DNA of 40,465 bases, taken from assembly GCA_016286035.1 (NCBI GenBank), contig JAEERY010000031.1:1-40465 (forward strand). The letters run 5' to 3'. The stretch is from Lachnospiraceae bacterium (GTDB lineage Bacteria; Bacillota; Clostridia; Lachnospirales; Lachnospiraceae). Position numbers and translations under genes: made by a program. Under the pieces are notes generated by a model, which had not been told where the DNA came from, did no database searches, and saw only the letters and a list, made by a program, of their open reading frames with translations. How positions within the stretch are numbered: position 1 is the first letter of the stretch; each line of letters begins with the position of its first letter. Below, piece by piece: positions 33,793 through 40,465 of the stretch.

Positions 33793-33824
33793 AACCATGA
33801 TATCCGCGCAAAGATATCATGGTT
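33793..33824 (-). terminator. Leader terminator (attenuator) upstream of the GNAT gene
   Basis: A 12-bp perfect stem, AACCATGATATC with GATATCATGGTT, has an eight-base loop and is followed by TTTTTTATT on the minus strand. It lies 27 bases before the GNAT start and about 235 bases behind the promoter, so it must regulate the downstream operon. Its 5' arm can instead pair with an upstream segment at 33889-33897. Confidence 0.88.
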
Positions 33825-33997
33825 AAAAACAATCAGAAATAAAACCTGTAACGAGGTCTTATTACACTGCACACATAAGGTCAATGTTCCATAATATTAA
33901 GCGTACCAAAACACAGGCAGGCAAAAGCTCTGCCAGTCCACAGAAATAACAGATCCTTTAAGATCTTGATCACTCTGCAGTATTAATTTTGTGATGG

Positions 33998-34045
33998 TTA
34001 CATTACCACGCTTAACATAAACAACCTCGTTAATAAAACATACAT
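33998..34045 (-). CDS. Possible 15-codon leader peptide (uORF)
   Basis: ATG at 34043-34045 opens a short frame, MYVLLTRLFMLSVVM then TAA. It spans the 5' strands of both long-range stems in the leader, so a ribosome stalled on it would open them and free the antiterminator segment. It is hydrophobic, as are many drug-sensing leader peptides. No good ribosome site is visible (AAAAAAG only), and the ATG lies in a small GUGCAC/GUGCAU hairpin, so translation is uncertain. Confidence 0.35.
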   Translation of the reverse strand: MYVLLTRLFMLSVVM

Positions 34046-34067
34046 GCACTTTTTTGTGCACAATTGA

Positions 34068-34096
34068 AATATATTACAAGAAAATATTCTTGTCAA
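34068..34096 (-). promoter_or_regulatory. Promoter of the GNAT-MutS2-dehydrogenase operon
   Basis: A perfect TTGACA (34091-34096) and TATATT (34068-34073) are separated by 17 bases on the minus strand, directly behind the larE stop. Transcription would begin near 34061. This is one of the strongest promoters in the window, consistent with control by attenuation after initiation. Confidence 0.85.
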
Positions 34097-34098
34097 TC

Positions 34099-34941
34099 TC
34101 AAATATTCAGAGTCTCATTCATACTCCCTGTACGGTATCCCTTAAGATCCAGAGAAACATAGGTGAATCCGTATCCCTTAAAACTTTCATACACCTTATC
34201 TCTAAGTTCACCATCTAGCATTCTTCCAAAATCTTGTGGCAAAAGTTCTATCCTCGCCACATTATCACCGTGTATACGGACTCTGAACTGCTCAAAACCA
34301 AGATCGAGCAAAAGCTGTTCCGCCTTATCGACCATCATTAGTTTCTTTTCATTTATGACCTCACCATAAGGAAAACGGCTGGCAAGGCATGCAAAGGAAG
34401 GTTTTGAAGCAGTGTAAAGACCAAGGTGCGCTGACAGTATCCTTATCTCTTCTTTTGTAAAGCCAACCTCTCTTAAAGGACTTTTTGCACCGAGTTCGTT
34501 TATCGCCATAAGCCCCGGTCTGTAATCCCCGTTATCATCAAGGTTTGATCCCTCAGCTACATAAGTTATGCCTTCAGAATTCGCCAGTTCAAAGATCTTC
34601 TCAAAAAGCTCTTTTTTACAAAGATAGCATCTGTTGGGCGGATTTGATGAGAAACCTTCTATATTCAGTTCCTCAGATTCAACAACCAGATGTCTGACTC
34701 CTATCTTTTTGCAAAAATCTGTTGCCTCATTAAGCTCGCGTTTCGGAAAAGAACATGAGCTGGCTGTTACGGCCAGACATCTGTCTTTAAGGACATCGTA
34801 TGCCGTATATAGCAAAAATGTTGAATCAACACCGCTCGAATAGGCTATTGCAACAGAACCTAAATCTTTAAAGTATTCTTTAAGTTTTTCATACTTTTCC
34901 AAAAGCTCTTTAGACGGTGCTTCAAATGTCTTTTCTGTCAT
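34099..34941 (-). CDS. larE: ATP-dependent sacrificial sulfur transferase LarE
   Basis: 280 residues of the PP-loop ATP pyrophosphatase family. The PP-loop is SSGVDS at 35-40, and the LarE-type NPPNRCYLCKK is near 100-110, with KSPLREVGFTKEEIR near 153. Cys185 lies in the conserved FACLASRFPYG. LarE adds sulfur to the pincer cofactor precursor of lactate racemase-type enzymes. Three cysteines (105, 108, 185) are placed as in LarE forms that hold a 4Fe-4S cluster instead of sacrificing a cysteine (inference). larA, larB and larC are not in this window. The gene is 16 bases behind the XRE regulator, with which it probably forms an operon. Confidence 0.86.
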   Translation of the reverse strand: MTEKTFEAPSKELLEKYEKLKEYFKDLGSVAIAYSSGVDSTFLLYTAYDVLKDRCLAVTASSCSFPKRELNEATDFCKKIGVRHLVVESEELNIEGFSSNPPNRCYLCKKELFEKIFELANSEGITYVAEGSNLDDNGDYRPGLMAINELGAKSPLREVGFTKEEIRILSAHLGLYTASKPSFACLASRFPYGEVINEKKLMMVDKAEQLLLDLGFEQFRVRIHGDNVARIELLPQDFGRMLDGELRDKVYESFKGYGFTYVSLDLKGYRTGSMNETLNI

Positions 34942-34957
34942 ATATTATCTCCTGTTG

Positions 34958-35629
34958 TCATCCAAACAGACGATCTGCCGTTTCTTCAAGTTCTCTTCTT
35001 ACTTTAGTATCATCATATCCGCTTTCTTTATCATCGATGCCTTTAACGACATCAATAGAAAACAGACCGTCACGGTTGCAATAGAAAAAGATCTTACGCA
35101 CACCGTTTATCCCAAATCTCGCTTCTGCATTTCCTTCCGGATAGAGCTTTATCATCTGAGATCTGTCAGATGATGTTGCTGCGACAAACGATATATAGTG
35201 TGATTTTGTCATCTCATGATCGATCCTCACATAATACTCATCCTCTATACGTTCGATGAAGATCATATGATTCTCATCTGTTGATTCTGCCAAAGCCGGC
35301 TGCAGTCTGACTCCGTGACACTGTATCACTGCCTCACCCATGGTATGGATCACATTTCCGCATACCGGACATACATAAAACTTTGATCTCATCATGTTTG
35401 CCGATACATTTGCATTAAGGACCTGATCCCCGGAAATAAGCTCCGTGACGGAGATATTAAAAGCATCGGCTATGGGTTCAAGCAGAGTGATATCCGGATA
35501 TCCGTTTCCTGTCTCCCACTTTGAGACTGTCTTGTCACTTACTCCCAGCCTCTGAGCAAGCATAAGCTGGGTCATCTTATTCTTTTCACGCAGTTGTCTT
35601 ATAACTGCTCCTGTAACATATTGGTTCAT
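34958..35629 (-). CDS. XRE-family regulator with zinc-ribbon-like C-terminal domain
   Basis: 223 residues. The N-terminal helix-turn-helix (about 8-64: IRQLREKNKMTQLMLAQRLG, VSDKTVSKWETGNGYPDITL) is followed by a domain with CPVCGNVI near 85 and a later Cys-His (QCHGV), resembling the desulforedoxin-like ribbon of some XRE proteins; metal binding is likely. I chose the ATG at 35627-35629 because GGAGGTGAAA precedes it and the domain starts there. A TATAAT at 35651-35656 is close upstream. The metal site next to larE, a nickel-pincer cofactor gene, is suggestive but not proof of a link. Confidence 0.85.
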   Translation of the reverse strand: MNQYVTGAVIRQLREKNKMTQLMLAQRLGVSDKTVSKWETGNGYPDITLLEPIADAFNISVTELISGDQVLNANVSANMMRSKFYVCPVCGNVIHTMGEAVIQCHGVRLQPALAESTDENHMIFIERIEDEYYVRIDHEMTKSHYISFVAATSSDRSQMIKLYPEGNAEARFGINGVRKIFFYCNRDGLFSIDVVKGIDDKESGYDDTKVRRELEETADRLFG

Positions 35630-35650
35630 GTCTTTCACCTCCATGTCCGG

Positions 35651-35679
35651 ATTATAGATCATAAGAAATGCTTTAACCA
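35651..35679 (-). promoter_or_regulatory. Possible promoter of the XRE-larE pair
   Basis: A perfect TATAAT (35651-35656) has only a weak -35 (TGGTTA, 35674-35679) 17 bases upstream. Transcription would start about 15 bases before the XRE ATG. A CTAC-TTTGC-GTAG hairpin at 35680-35692 lies upstream. Confidence 0.45.
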
Positions 35680-35698
35680 CCTACGCAAAGTAGAGAAG

Positions 35699-37426
35699 CT
35701 ATATCCATCTGAATTTTCTGATCACACCGGGTGCCAGTATGACATCCGCCAGCATAAACTGATGAGGTTCAAAACCTTCCACCGTAACATAAGGCATCGC
35801 AGGATATATCTCTCCGGTCTCCTCGTCTTCAATAGCTCTTGCCTTAACTGTCGTACAGACATTGACATGTAAAGGTCTTATATCACCTTTAACATATCGG
35901 TACAGTATCAGGCTGTTATCATCATATGTAAACATCGACAAATCCTTACCCGAAACATAACCGGATGTACAGAGTATCCGTTTCAAAACATCCATCGCAT
36001 GTACCGGTATCCTGTAAATGTCCGCATAATTATCAGGAATGGAAACAATGAACAGTCTTCCTTTTGCATATGTGCTCATAAGGATCAGAGGAGTATGATA
36101 ATCATTATCTCCACCATTTAAATATGACCATGACTCATTATTCCCATGAATGATCTCAGGAAAGATCACAGGCTTGATATTGTCCAGATAACCCGCTTCA
36201 TCACCCGTTATCTGATATCTGGTAACGGATATCTTACGATCAGTTACATAAGCCTCCGTCAGTCCCAGCTTCTTAAGCTCATCCCCGCATTTTTTTAGGA
36301 ATCCCGTGGTGATGACAGCATCACCTCCGGCCTCAACAAAACCTTTGATCTTTTCAGTCACCTTCTCATCGCAAGCTGAACTTTCAGTGAACAGTATGAC
36401 CTTTTCACCTGACGGAAATACCGGTGTGGCCTCTATGGGTATACCCAGCATGCCGAGTCTCATCTCAAGATGATTCTCTCCGCTCGATGCATACGGTATG
36501 TATGTGGCTACTCCTGTAGGAGCACCTGTCTTATCCAGCATATGATCTATCTTATGAAGCTGTATTCCGATGCCTCCCACAAAATGATTGTCTATAAGAT
36601 CACTCCACTGGAAGAACATGAGCTCTTTTGCACCTGCAAACGCGGTAAGATATGCCTGTTCCATGTAACGGTCCGCAGACCAGCACTGATATGTGTCGAA
36701 CCATCCTCCGCCGTTCCTATTAGGCCATGCATTTTCCATATATCTTACAAGTGAATAACTCAGATACTCCGGAAGATGCTGATCCGCATATTTGGGACTT
36801 CTTGTTTCTGTTCCTATATATGTCGCATCAAAGATATCCTGCTGCTCATCGGGAAGATATCCTGTGAAATGATATGATTCACGCCAGTTTGGATATTTCA
36901 CTGTCATCCTTATCTTCGGATTGACTTTTCTTGCCGGATCAACGATCAGATTCTTCGATACATCTTTCATGAGGTCTTTTCTGAACGTTACCCAGTCCCT
37001 GTCATCTTTTTCCTTTATGCATCTTTCACATGAACAGTTTGTGAAATAAAAGTCATCAAGGATCACCTCATCAAATAGAGATGCCGCATATTCTGAGATA
37101 GCCTTTATTCTTTCTCGCATAGCCGGATCGGTATAGCAGAATGTATTAAAGAGTCTTCTTTTCCCCTGTTCTGCGCCATCAAAATCGGTGATCGTGGTCG
37201 TGATACCACCCGAAACCGTAACCCCCTTTTCTTCAAGGAAGTCTTTGATCATCATGATCTTGTCTTTATCAACATCTATGTCATCTCTGTGTGTCTCGAG
37301 ATATACCTTGTCAAGACCGATATACTTTTCAAGAAACTCATAACTGGACTTAAGTTTTTCGTAGGTCATTGTAAATGCTATCCACGCAGGTATATACACT
37401 ACGGTCTTAAAATTCCTATAATGCAT
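35699..37426 (-). CDS. TIM-barrel-like protein, possible glycoside hydrolase, unknown function
   Basis: 575 residues, no signal peptide. The first 300 residues look like a (beta/alpha)8 barrel of the glycosidase type: VYIPAWIAF strand, ETHRDDIDVD, then VILDDFYFTNCSCERC at 121-136 with two adjacent acidic residues at a strand end and three cysteines, and FQWSDLIDN near 270. Residues about 330-420 (KVILFTESSACDEKVTEKIK) resemble the amidotransferase-like domain found after such barrels in beta-galactosidase relatives, and the end is beta-rich. I do not recognise a characterised family. The gene overlaps the serine hydrolase stop by 11 bases; GAGGAG precedes the ATG. It is the last gene of the four-gene operon. 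Confidence 0.6.
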   Translation of the reverse strand: MHYRNFKTVVYIPAWIAFTMTYEKLKSSYEFLEKYIGLDKVYLETHRDDIDVDKDKIMMIKDFLEEKGVTVSGGITTTITDFDGAEQGKRRLFNTFCYTDPAMRERIKAISEYAASLFDEVILDDFYFTNCSCERCIKEKDDRDWVTFRKDLMKDVSKNLIVDPARKVNPKIRMTVKYPNWRESYHFTGYLPDEQQDIFDATYIGTETRSPKYADQHLPEYLSYSLVRYMENAWPNRNGGGWFDTYQCWSADRYMEQAYLTAFAGAKELMFFQWSDLIDNHFVGGIGIQLHKIDHMLDKTGAPTGVATYIPYASSGENHLEMRLGMLGIPIEATPVFPSGEKVILFTESSACDEKVTEKIKGFVEAGGDAVITTGFLKKCGDELKKLGLTEAYVTDRKISVTRYQITGDEAGYLDNIKPVIFPEIIHGNNESWSYLNGGDNDYHTPLILMSTYAKGRLFIVSIPDNYADIYRIPVHAMDVLKRILCTSGYVSGKDLSMFTYDDNSLILYRYVKGDIRPLHVNVCTTVKARAIEDEETGEIYPAMPYVTVEGFEPHQFMLADVILAPGVIRKFRWI

Positions 37427-38411
37427 AGTATTCTCCTCTTATCTTTCTCATCGCTTCCCATACATTGTCTGAGTAATTACTTAGGATCACGGAGATCATC
37501 CCGTTGTTCGGATTGTATTCGGAGATCGTACATACACCGGGATCAATACCCTGCATATACACATAATCCTTTCCTTTAGGATTGTCTATTATCCATACTC
37601 CGTAACCGTAATAACCCTCCTCGGGATCATCACCGTCTCCGCTTTGTTTTGTAAACATTGCCTCAACCGTTTCTTTGGAGAGCAGCTTGTATTCCAAAAG
37701 ACCTTTCCAGAAACTGACTATGTCAGAGACGGTCACATATGCACCGCCGTCACCGGTTCCTTTTGCTGCAACTGAGTATATATTTGATCTGTAATCAACA
37801 TTATCAGAACCGTATAGATATCCGGTCGCACATCTTTCAGGCAGCCTGTCCGTCTCAAAGTATCCCGTCGAATCCATACCGCATACATCAAACACATTTT
37901 TCTTAAGATAGACATCAAAATCCATGTCTGTGATCTTTTCTATTATCATTGCAAGAAGGACATATCCCGTGTTGTTATACTGGAATCTTTCTCCTTTCGG
38001 ATATATCATGGGCTTAGACTTAGATATCATAAACAGGTCCATGTTTTTCCTTATCTTGTAATTGGGATAATCAGCCCAGAGCCCTGCTGCATCATCGCAT
38101 GTCTCATCATCATAATCAGGAACACCCGATGTATGTGTAAGAAGCTGAGCGACAGTTACATTCTCATCTATATTCCCAAGATCCATATCAAGAATGCTTC
38201 CCAGCTTATCATCAAATCTTAACTCTCCCCGCTCAATAAGCTGCAGTATCCCCACTGCCACAAATGTTTTACTCATCGATGCACAGGCAAATCTCGTATC
38301 AAAAGTATTGGGTATCTTATTTGAAATATCCGCATATCCGTTACTGTGTCTTAACAGTTCTTTGCCGTTTTGAACTATATATATATTCCCTCTTACATCC
38401 TTATATGTCAT
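37416..38411 (-). CDS. Serine hydrolase, beta-lactamase-like family
   Basis: 331 residues, cytoplasmic (no signal peptide). Catalytic SMSK at 45-48, the second motif YNN near 146, and a third motif reading YMQGIDPG near 285, where class C enzymes have KTG or HTG. LLTHTSGVPDYDD near 90 is the conserved family block. It is probably an esterase or D-amino-acid peptidase rather than an antibiotic-resistance enzyme. GAGGG precedes the ATG. The 3' end overlaps the next gene by 11 bases, so their translation is coupled. Confidence 0.87.
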   Translation of the reverse strand: MTYKDVRGNIYIVQNGKELLRHSNGYADISNKIPNTFDTRFACASMSKTFVAVGILQLIERGELRFDDKLGSILDMDLGNIDENVTVAQLLTHTSGVPDYDDETCDDAAGLWADYPNYKIRKNMDLFMISKSKPMIYPKGERFQYNNTGYVLLAMIIEKITDMDFDVYLKKNVFDVCGMDSTGYFETDRLPERCATGYLYGSDNVDYRSNIYSVAAKGTGDGGAYVTVSDIVSFWKGLLEYKLLSKETVEAMFTKQSGDGDDPEEGYYGYGVWIIDNPKGKDYVYMQGIDPGVCTISEYNPNNGMISVILSNYSDNVWEAMRKIRGEYYAL

Positions 38412-38445
38412 TTTTTCCCTCTTTTCTTAAATCATTGTAACGATC

Positions 38446-39378
38446 TTATATATCTCCTCTGGCAAAAAGATTATCCTTTCCCATCCCGCATACATACGGA
38501 TCACTGTCATAAATATGACAAAACTCAAGAAAATCCTTCTTCTGCATGGGGTCATTCATGATCTTTACAAGTATCTCGTTGGGTATGGTCCTCGCAAATG
38601 CTCCGGGACCTGCAAGTTTTATATTCTTTACACCGTTGCTTTTTAAAATGTTCTCAATCTCCTTAGGCATGAAATGATAGGATATGCTCCATGGGATCTC
38701 CCCCCTGTCATATGCCGCCTTTGTCTCCTCCGCATCACACATCAGTCCTGTCTCATAGGTGTTCAAAACATCTTTAAGCCTAAAAGAGAATCCATCTATC
38801 ATCTCCTGCCTGCTTTTGATGCACCACTGAACCCACGGATCATCACTGTCCCTATCTAGAATAAACTGGTTCTTCTGTATGGGATTTGCAAGATATGGCA
38901 AAGCTCCAAGTCTGCTTGAAACACTTATCATTATGCGTTTAGCGCATATCCTTATAAGCTGCCCTATCACTTTTTCCTGTTCGGGATATGTGTATGATAT
39001 CGGAGAATCAAACGACATCACCAGATCGAATGAACGGTCTTTGTATGCACTGAGATCTTCCAGCGCACCCTTAACAAATGTTATCCTGTCTTCGACTCCC
39101 TCTTTCTTTGCAGTTTCTTTCGCTTTATCTATCATTGTCTGGGATATGTCAAAATGTGTGACCTCTATCCCCTTTTTTGCTAAAAGTATGGAGAATCTTC
39201 CGCTTCCGGCACCTCCGTCAAATGCAGTCTTTATTCCGTCCAGCGAAGAAAGCAGCTCTTTTTCTATATGTGCCTTCTGAACTATATCATCTATGAAGGT
39301 CTTCTCCCTTGCAGCCTCAAGTTCCCCCTTGTCCGGCTGATTCCACATCCTTTCGGATATCATTCTGCTGTATTCCAT
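38446..39378 (-). CDS. Class I SAM-dependent methyltransferase
   Basis: 310 residues. The SAM-binding motif I is AFDGGAGSGRFSILLAKKG near 51-70, motif II THFDIS near 74, and the acidic loop VKGALEDL near 103, with FDLVMSFDSPISYTYPEQE near 118. The C-terminal third is unassigned. The substrate is unknown. It lies 34 bases before the serine hydrolase and 13 bases behind a GNAT gene, so it is part of a small-molecule-modifying operon (inference). Confidence 0.88.
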   Translation of the reverse strand: MEYSRMISERMWNQPDKGELEAAREKTFIDDIVQKAHIEKELLSSLDGIKTAFDGGAGSGRFSILLAKKGIEVTHFDISQTMIDKAKETAKKEGVEDRITFVKGALEDLSAYKDRSFDLVMSFDSPISYTYPEQEKVIGQLIRICAKRIMISVSSRLGALPYLANPIQKNQFILDRDSDDPWVQWCIKSRQEMIDGFSFRLKDVLNTYETGLMCDAEETKAAYDRGEIPWSISYHFMPKEIENILKSNGVKNIKLAGPGAFARTIPNEILVKIMNDPMQKKDFLEFCHIYDSDPYVCGMGKDNLFARGDI

Positions 39379-39391
39379 GAATCTATCCTTT

Positions 39392-39853
39392 CTATCTGTG
39401 TATATAAAGTCTGGTCATTTCAGGTTCCCCGTCACCCTGAGCCATGCAGAAAAACTCCCATCCGTATCTTTCATAAAAACCTGTGTGGTCGGTAACAAGA
39501 TAGAGCGGTGATATGCCTTTAGACCTCATATCCCTCACAACAAGATCAAGCAGTTTTCCTGCTATCCCCAGCTTGCGGTATTCCTCCTGTGTATACACTG
39601 CGCAGACATTCGGACTTAGATCTTTTCTGTCATGAAAATCATTATCTATCACACCAAGGCCTCCGACTATCCTGTCTGCATCCATTGCAACATACCAGCC
39701 GTACTCTGTTTCTTTTCCAAGATAAGCATCCATGCACTCAAGATAAGCTTCTTTTGGAACACCCCATTTGCTGTTAAACCATTCGGCAGCCTTATTTTTG
39801 ATCTCTGGTATTTCTCTTAACGAATAATACCGAATATCCTTAGCCGGACTCAT
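39392..39853 (-). CDS. GNAT-family N-acetyltransferase
   Basis: 153 residues. The core is complete: DADRIVGGLGVIDNDFHD near 58, VCAVYTQEEYRKLGIAGKLLDLV near 82-104 (acetyl-CoA pyrophosphate loop RKLGIAG) and HTGFYERYGWEFF near 122. The acceptor is unknown. I chose the ATG at 39851-39853 since GAGGAG precedes it; an upstream ATG at 39886 is less likely. It is the first gene of the four-gene operon with a methyltransferase, a serine hydrolase and the barrel protein. Confidence 0.87.
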   Translation of the reverse strand: MSPAKDIRYYSLREIPEIKNKAAEWFNSKWGVPKEAYLECMDAYLGKETEYGWYVAMDADRIVGGLGVIDNDFHDRKDLSPNVCAVYTQEEYRKLGIAGKLLDLVVRDMRSKGISPLYLVTDHTGFYERYGWEFFCMAQGDGEPEMTRLYIHR

Positions 39854-39918
39854 ATTCTTTTCTCCTCTTATATAGTCCTGATACAAACAATTCTATCACA
39901 TCATTATAAACCGAAAAA

Positions 39919-39953
39919 CAAAAAAATCCCGTAAGCACCAAGCCTACGGGATT
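39919..39953 (-). terminator. Terminator of gdhA
   Basis: A 9-bp stem, AATCCCGTA with TACGGGATT, encloses a further GC pair and is followed by a run of T on the minus strand. It lies 36 bases behind the gdhA stop. Confidence 0.92.
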
Positions 39954-39988
39954 CAATCTCATATAATACAGATATTTAAATCTACTGA

Positions 39989-40465
<477 letters not shown>

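Larger units (their letters stand above)
33793..34061 (-). promoter_or_regulatory. Structured 5' leader: candidate riboswitch or ribosome-stalling attenuator
   Basis: This is the 333-base gap between larE and the GNAT gene. In the minus transcript an outer stem UAACGAGGU/ACCUCGUUA (34024-34032 with 33849-33857, 9 bp) encloses an inner stem AUGUUAAGCGU/ACGCUUAAUAU (34008-34018 with 33894-33904, 11 bp, one G-U). The inner stem holds three hairpins: UGGU-AAUGUA-ACCA, AGAUC-UUAAAG-GAUCU and GGCAG-N9-CUGCC. AUAUUAUGG (33889-33897) overlaps the inner stem and can pair fully with CCAUGAUAU (33814-33822) in the terminator's 5' arm, making an antiterminator. I could not match it to a known riboswitch class; T-box, SAM, lysine, cobalamin, TPP, FMN and c-di-GMP signatures are absent. 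Confidence 0.7.

Noticed and set aside
33793-34061. T-box, or a known metabolite riboswitch, in the GNAT leader
   Set aside because: No T-box sequence (GGUGGUACCGCG-like) and no signature of SAM, TPP, FMN, lysine, cobalamin, purine, guanidine or c-di-GMP classes could be read.

Overview
The window looks like chromosome of a low-to-moderate GC, motile-type anaerobic Firmicute, most likely a Lachnospiraceae (Butyrivibrio-like). I infer this from an ANTAR regulator directly behind a clostridial glnA, a class II aldolase, an NADP-type glutamate dehydrogenase, AGGAGG ribosome sites, sigma-A-type promoters and codon use; no rRNA was available to confirm it. Both ends are cut inside genes (fba at the left, gdhA at the right). 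No tRNA, rRNA, IS element, CRISPR array or prophage gene was seen. Almost everything is on the minus strand; only three genes (13178-18908) are on the plus strand.

Region 1 (1-4151) is housekeeping: fba, purA, and glnA with its ANTAR RNA-binding antiterminator. The glnA leader carries a terminator-like hairpin whose loop is exactly six bases with A1 and G4, the signature of ANTAR target loops. Region 2 (4155-18908) is a 14.8-kb c-di-GMP and phosphorelay island. A four-gene minus operon (FIST-EAL phosphodiesterase; LacI-type sensor without DNA-binding or GGDEF domain; a 1249-residue membrane protein with degenerate GGDEF and EAL, histidine kinase, receiver and HPt; a twin-receiver protein) is divergent from a plus-strand group (LacI-type sensor-GGDEF cyclase; a sensor-GAF-GGDEF-EAL protein; its paralogue with only an active GGDEF). 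Synthesis, breakdown and phosphotransfer are thus packed in one locus.

Region 3 (19009-30000) holds four self-regulated operons in a row, each starting at or ending in a local regulator: an ABC exporter with LytTR regulator and DUF3021-type protein; PadR with a ferredoxin-type membrane protein and flavodoxin; TetR with a membrane protein, nitrilase-family amidase and serine hydrolase; TetR with an MFS pump and a CPBP protease. The promoters and operator palindromes can be read directly and are bounded by strong terminators.

Region 4 (30009-35698) has a GNAT acetyltransferase, a MutS2-like ATPase lacking the Smr domain and a 2-hydroxyacid dehydrogenase behind a roughly 300-nt structured leader. 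That leader has a consensus promoter, nested long-range stems, a 15-codon upstream reading frame, a candidate antiterminator and an intrinsic terminator. This is the best candidate for an undescribed regulatory system here. Next come larE and an XRE/zinc-ribbon regulator. Region 5 (35699-40465) is a four-gene operon (GNAT, methyltransferase, serine hydrolase, a TIM-barrel-like protein of unknown function), then the gdhA terminator and the gdhA 3' end.
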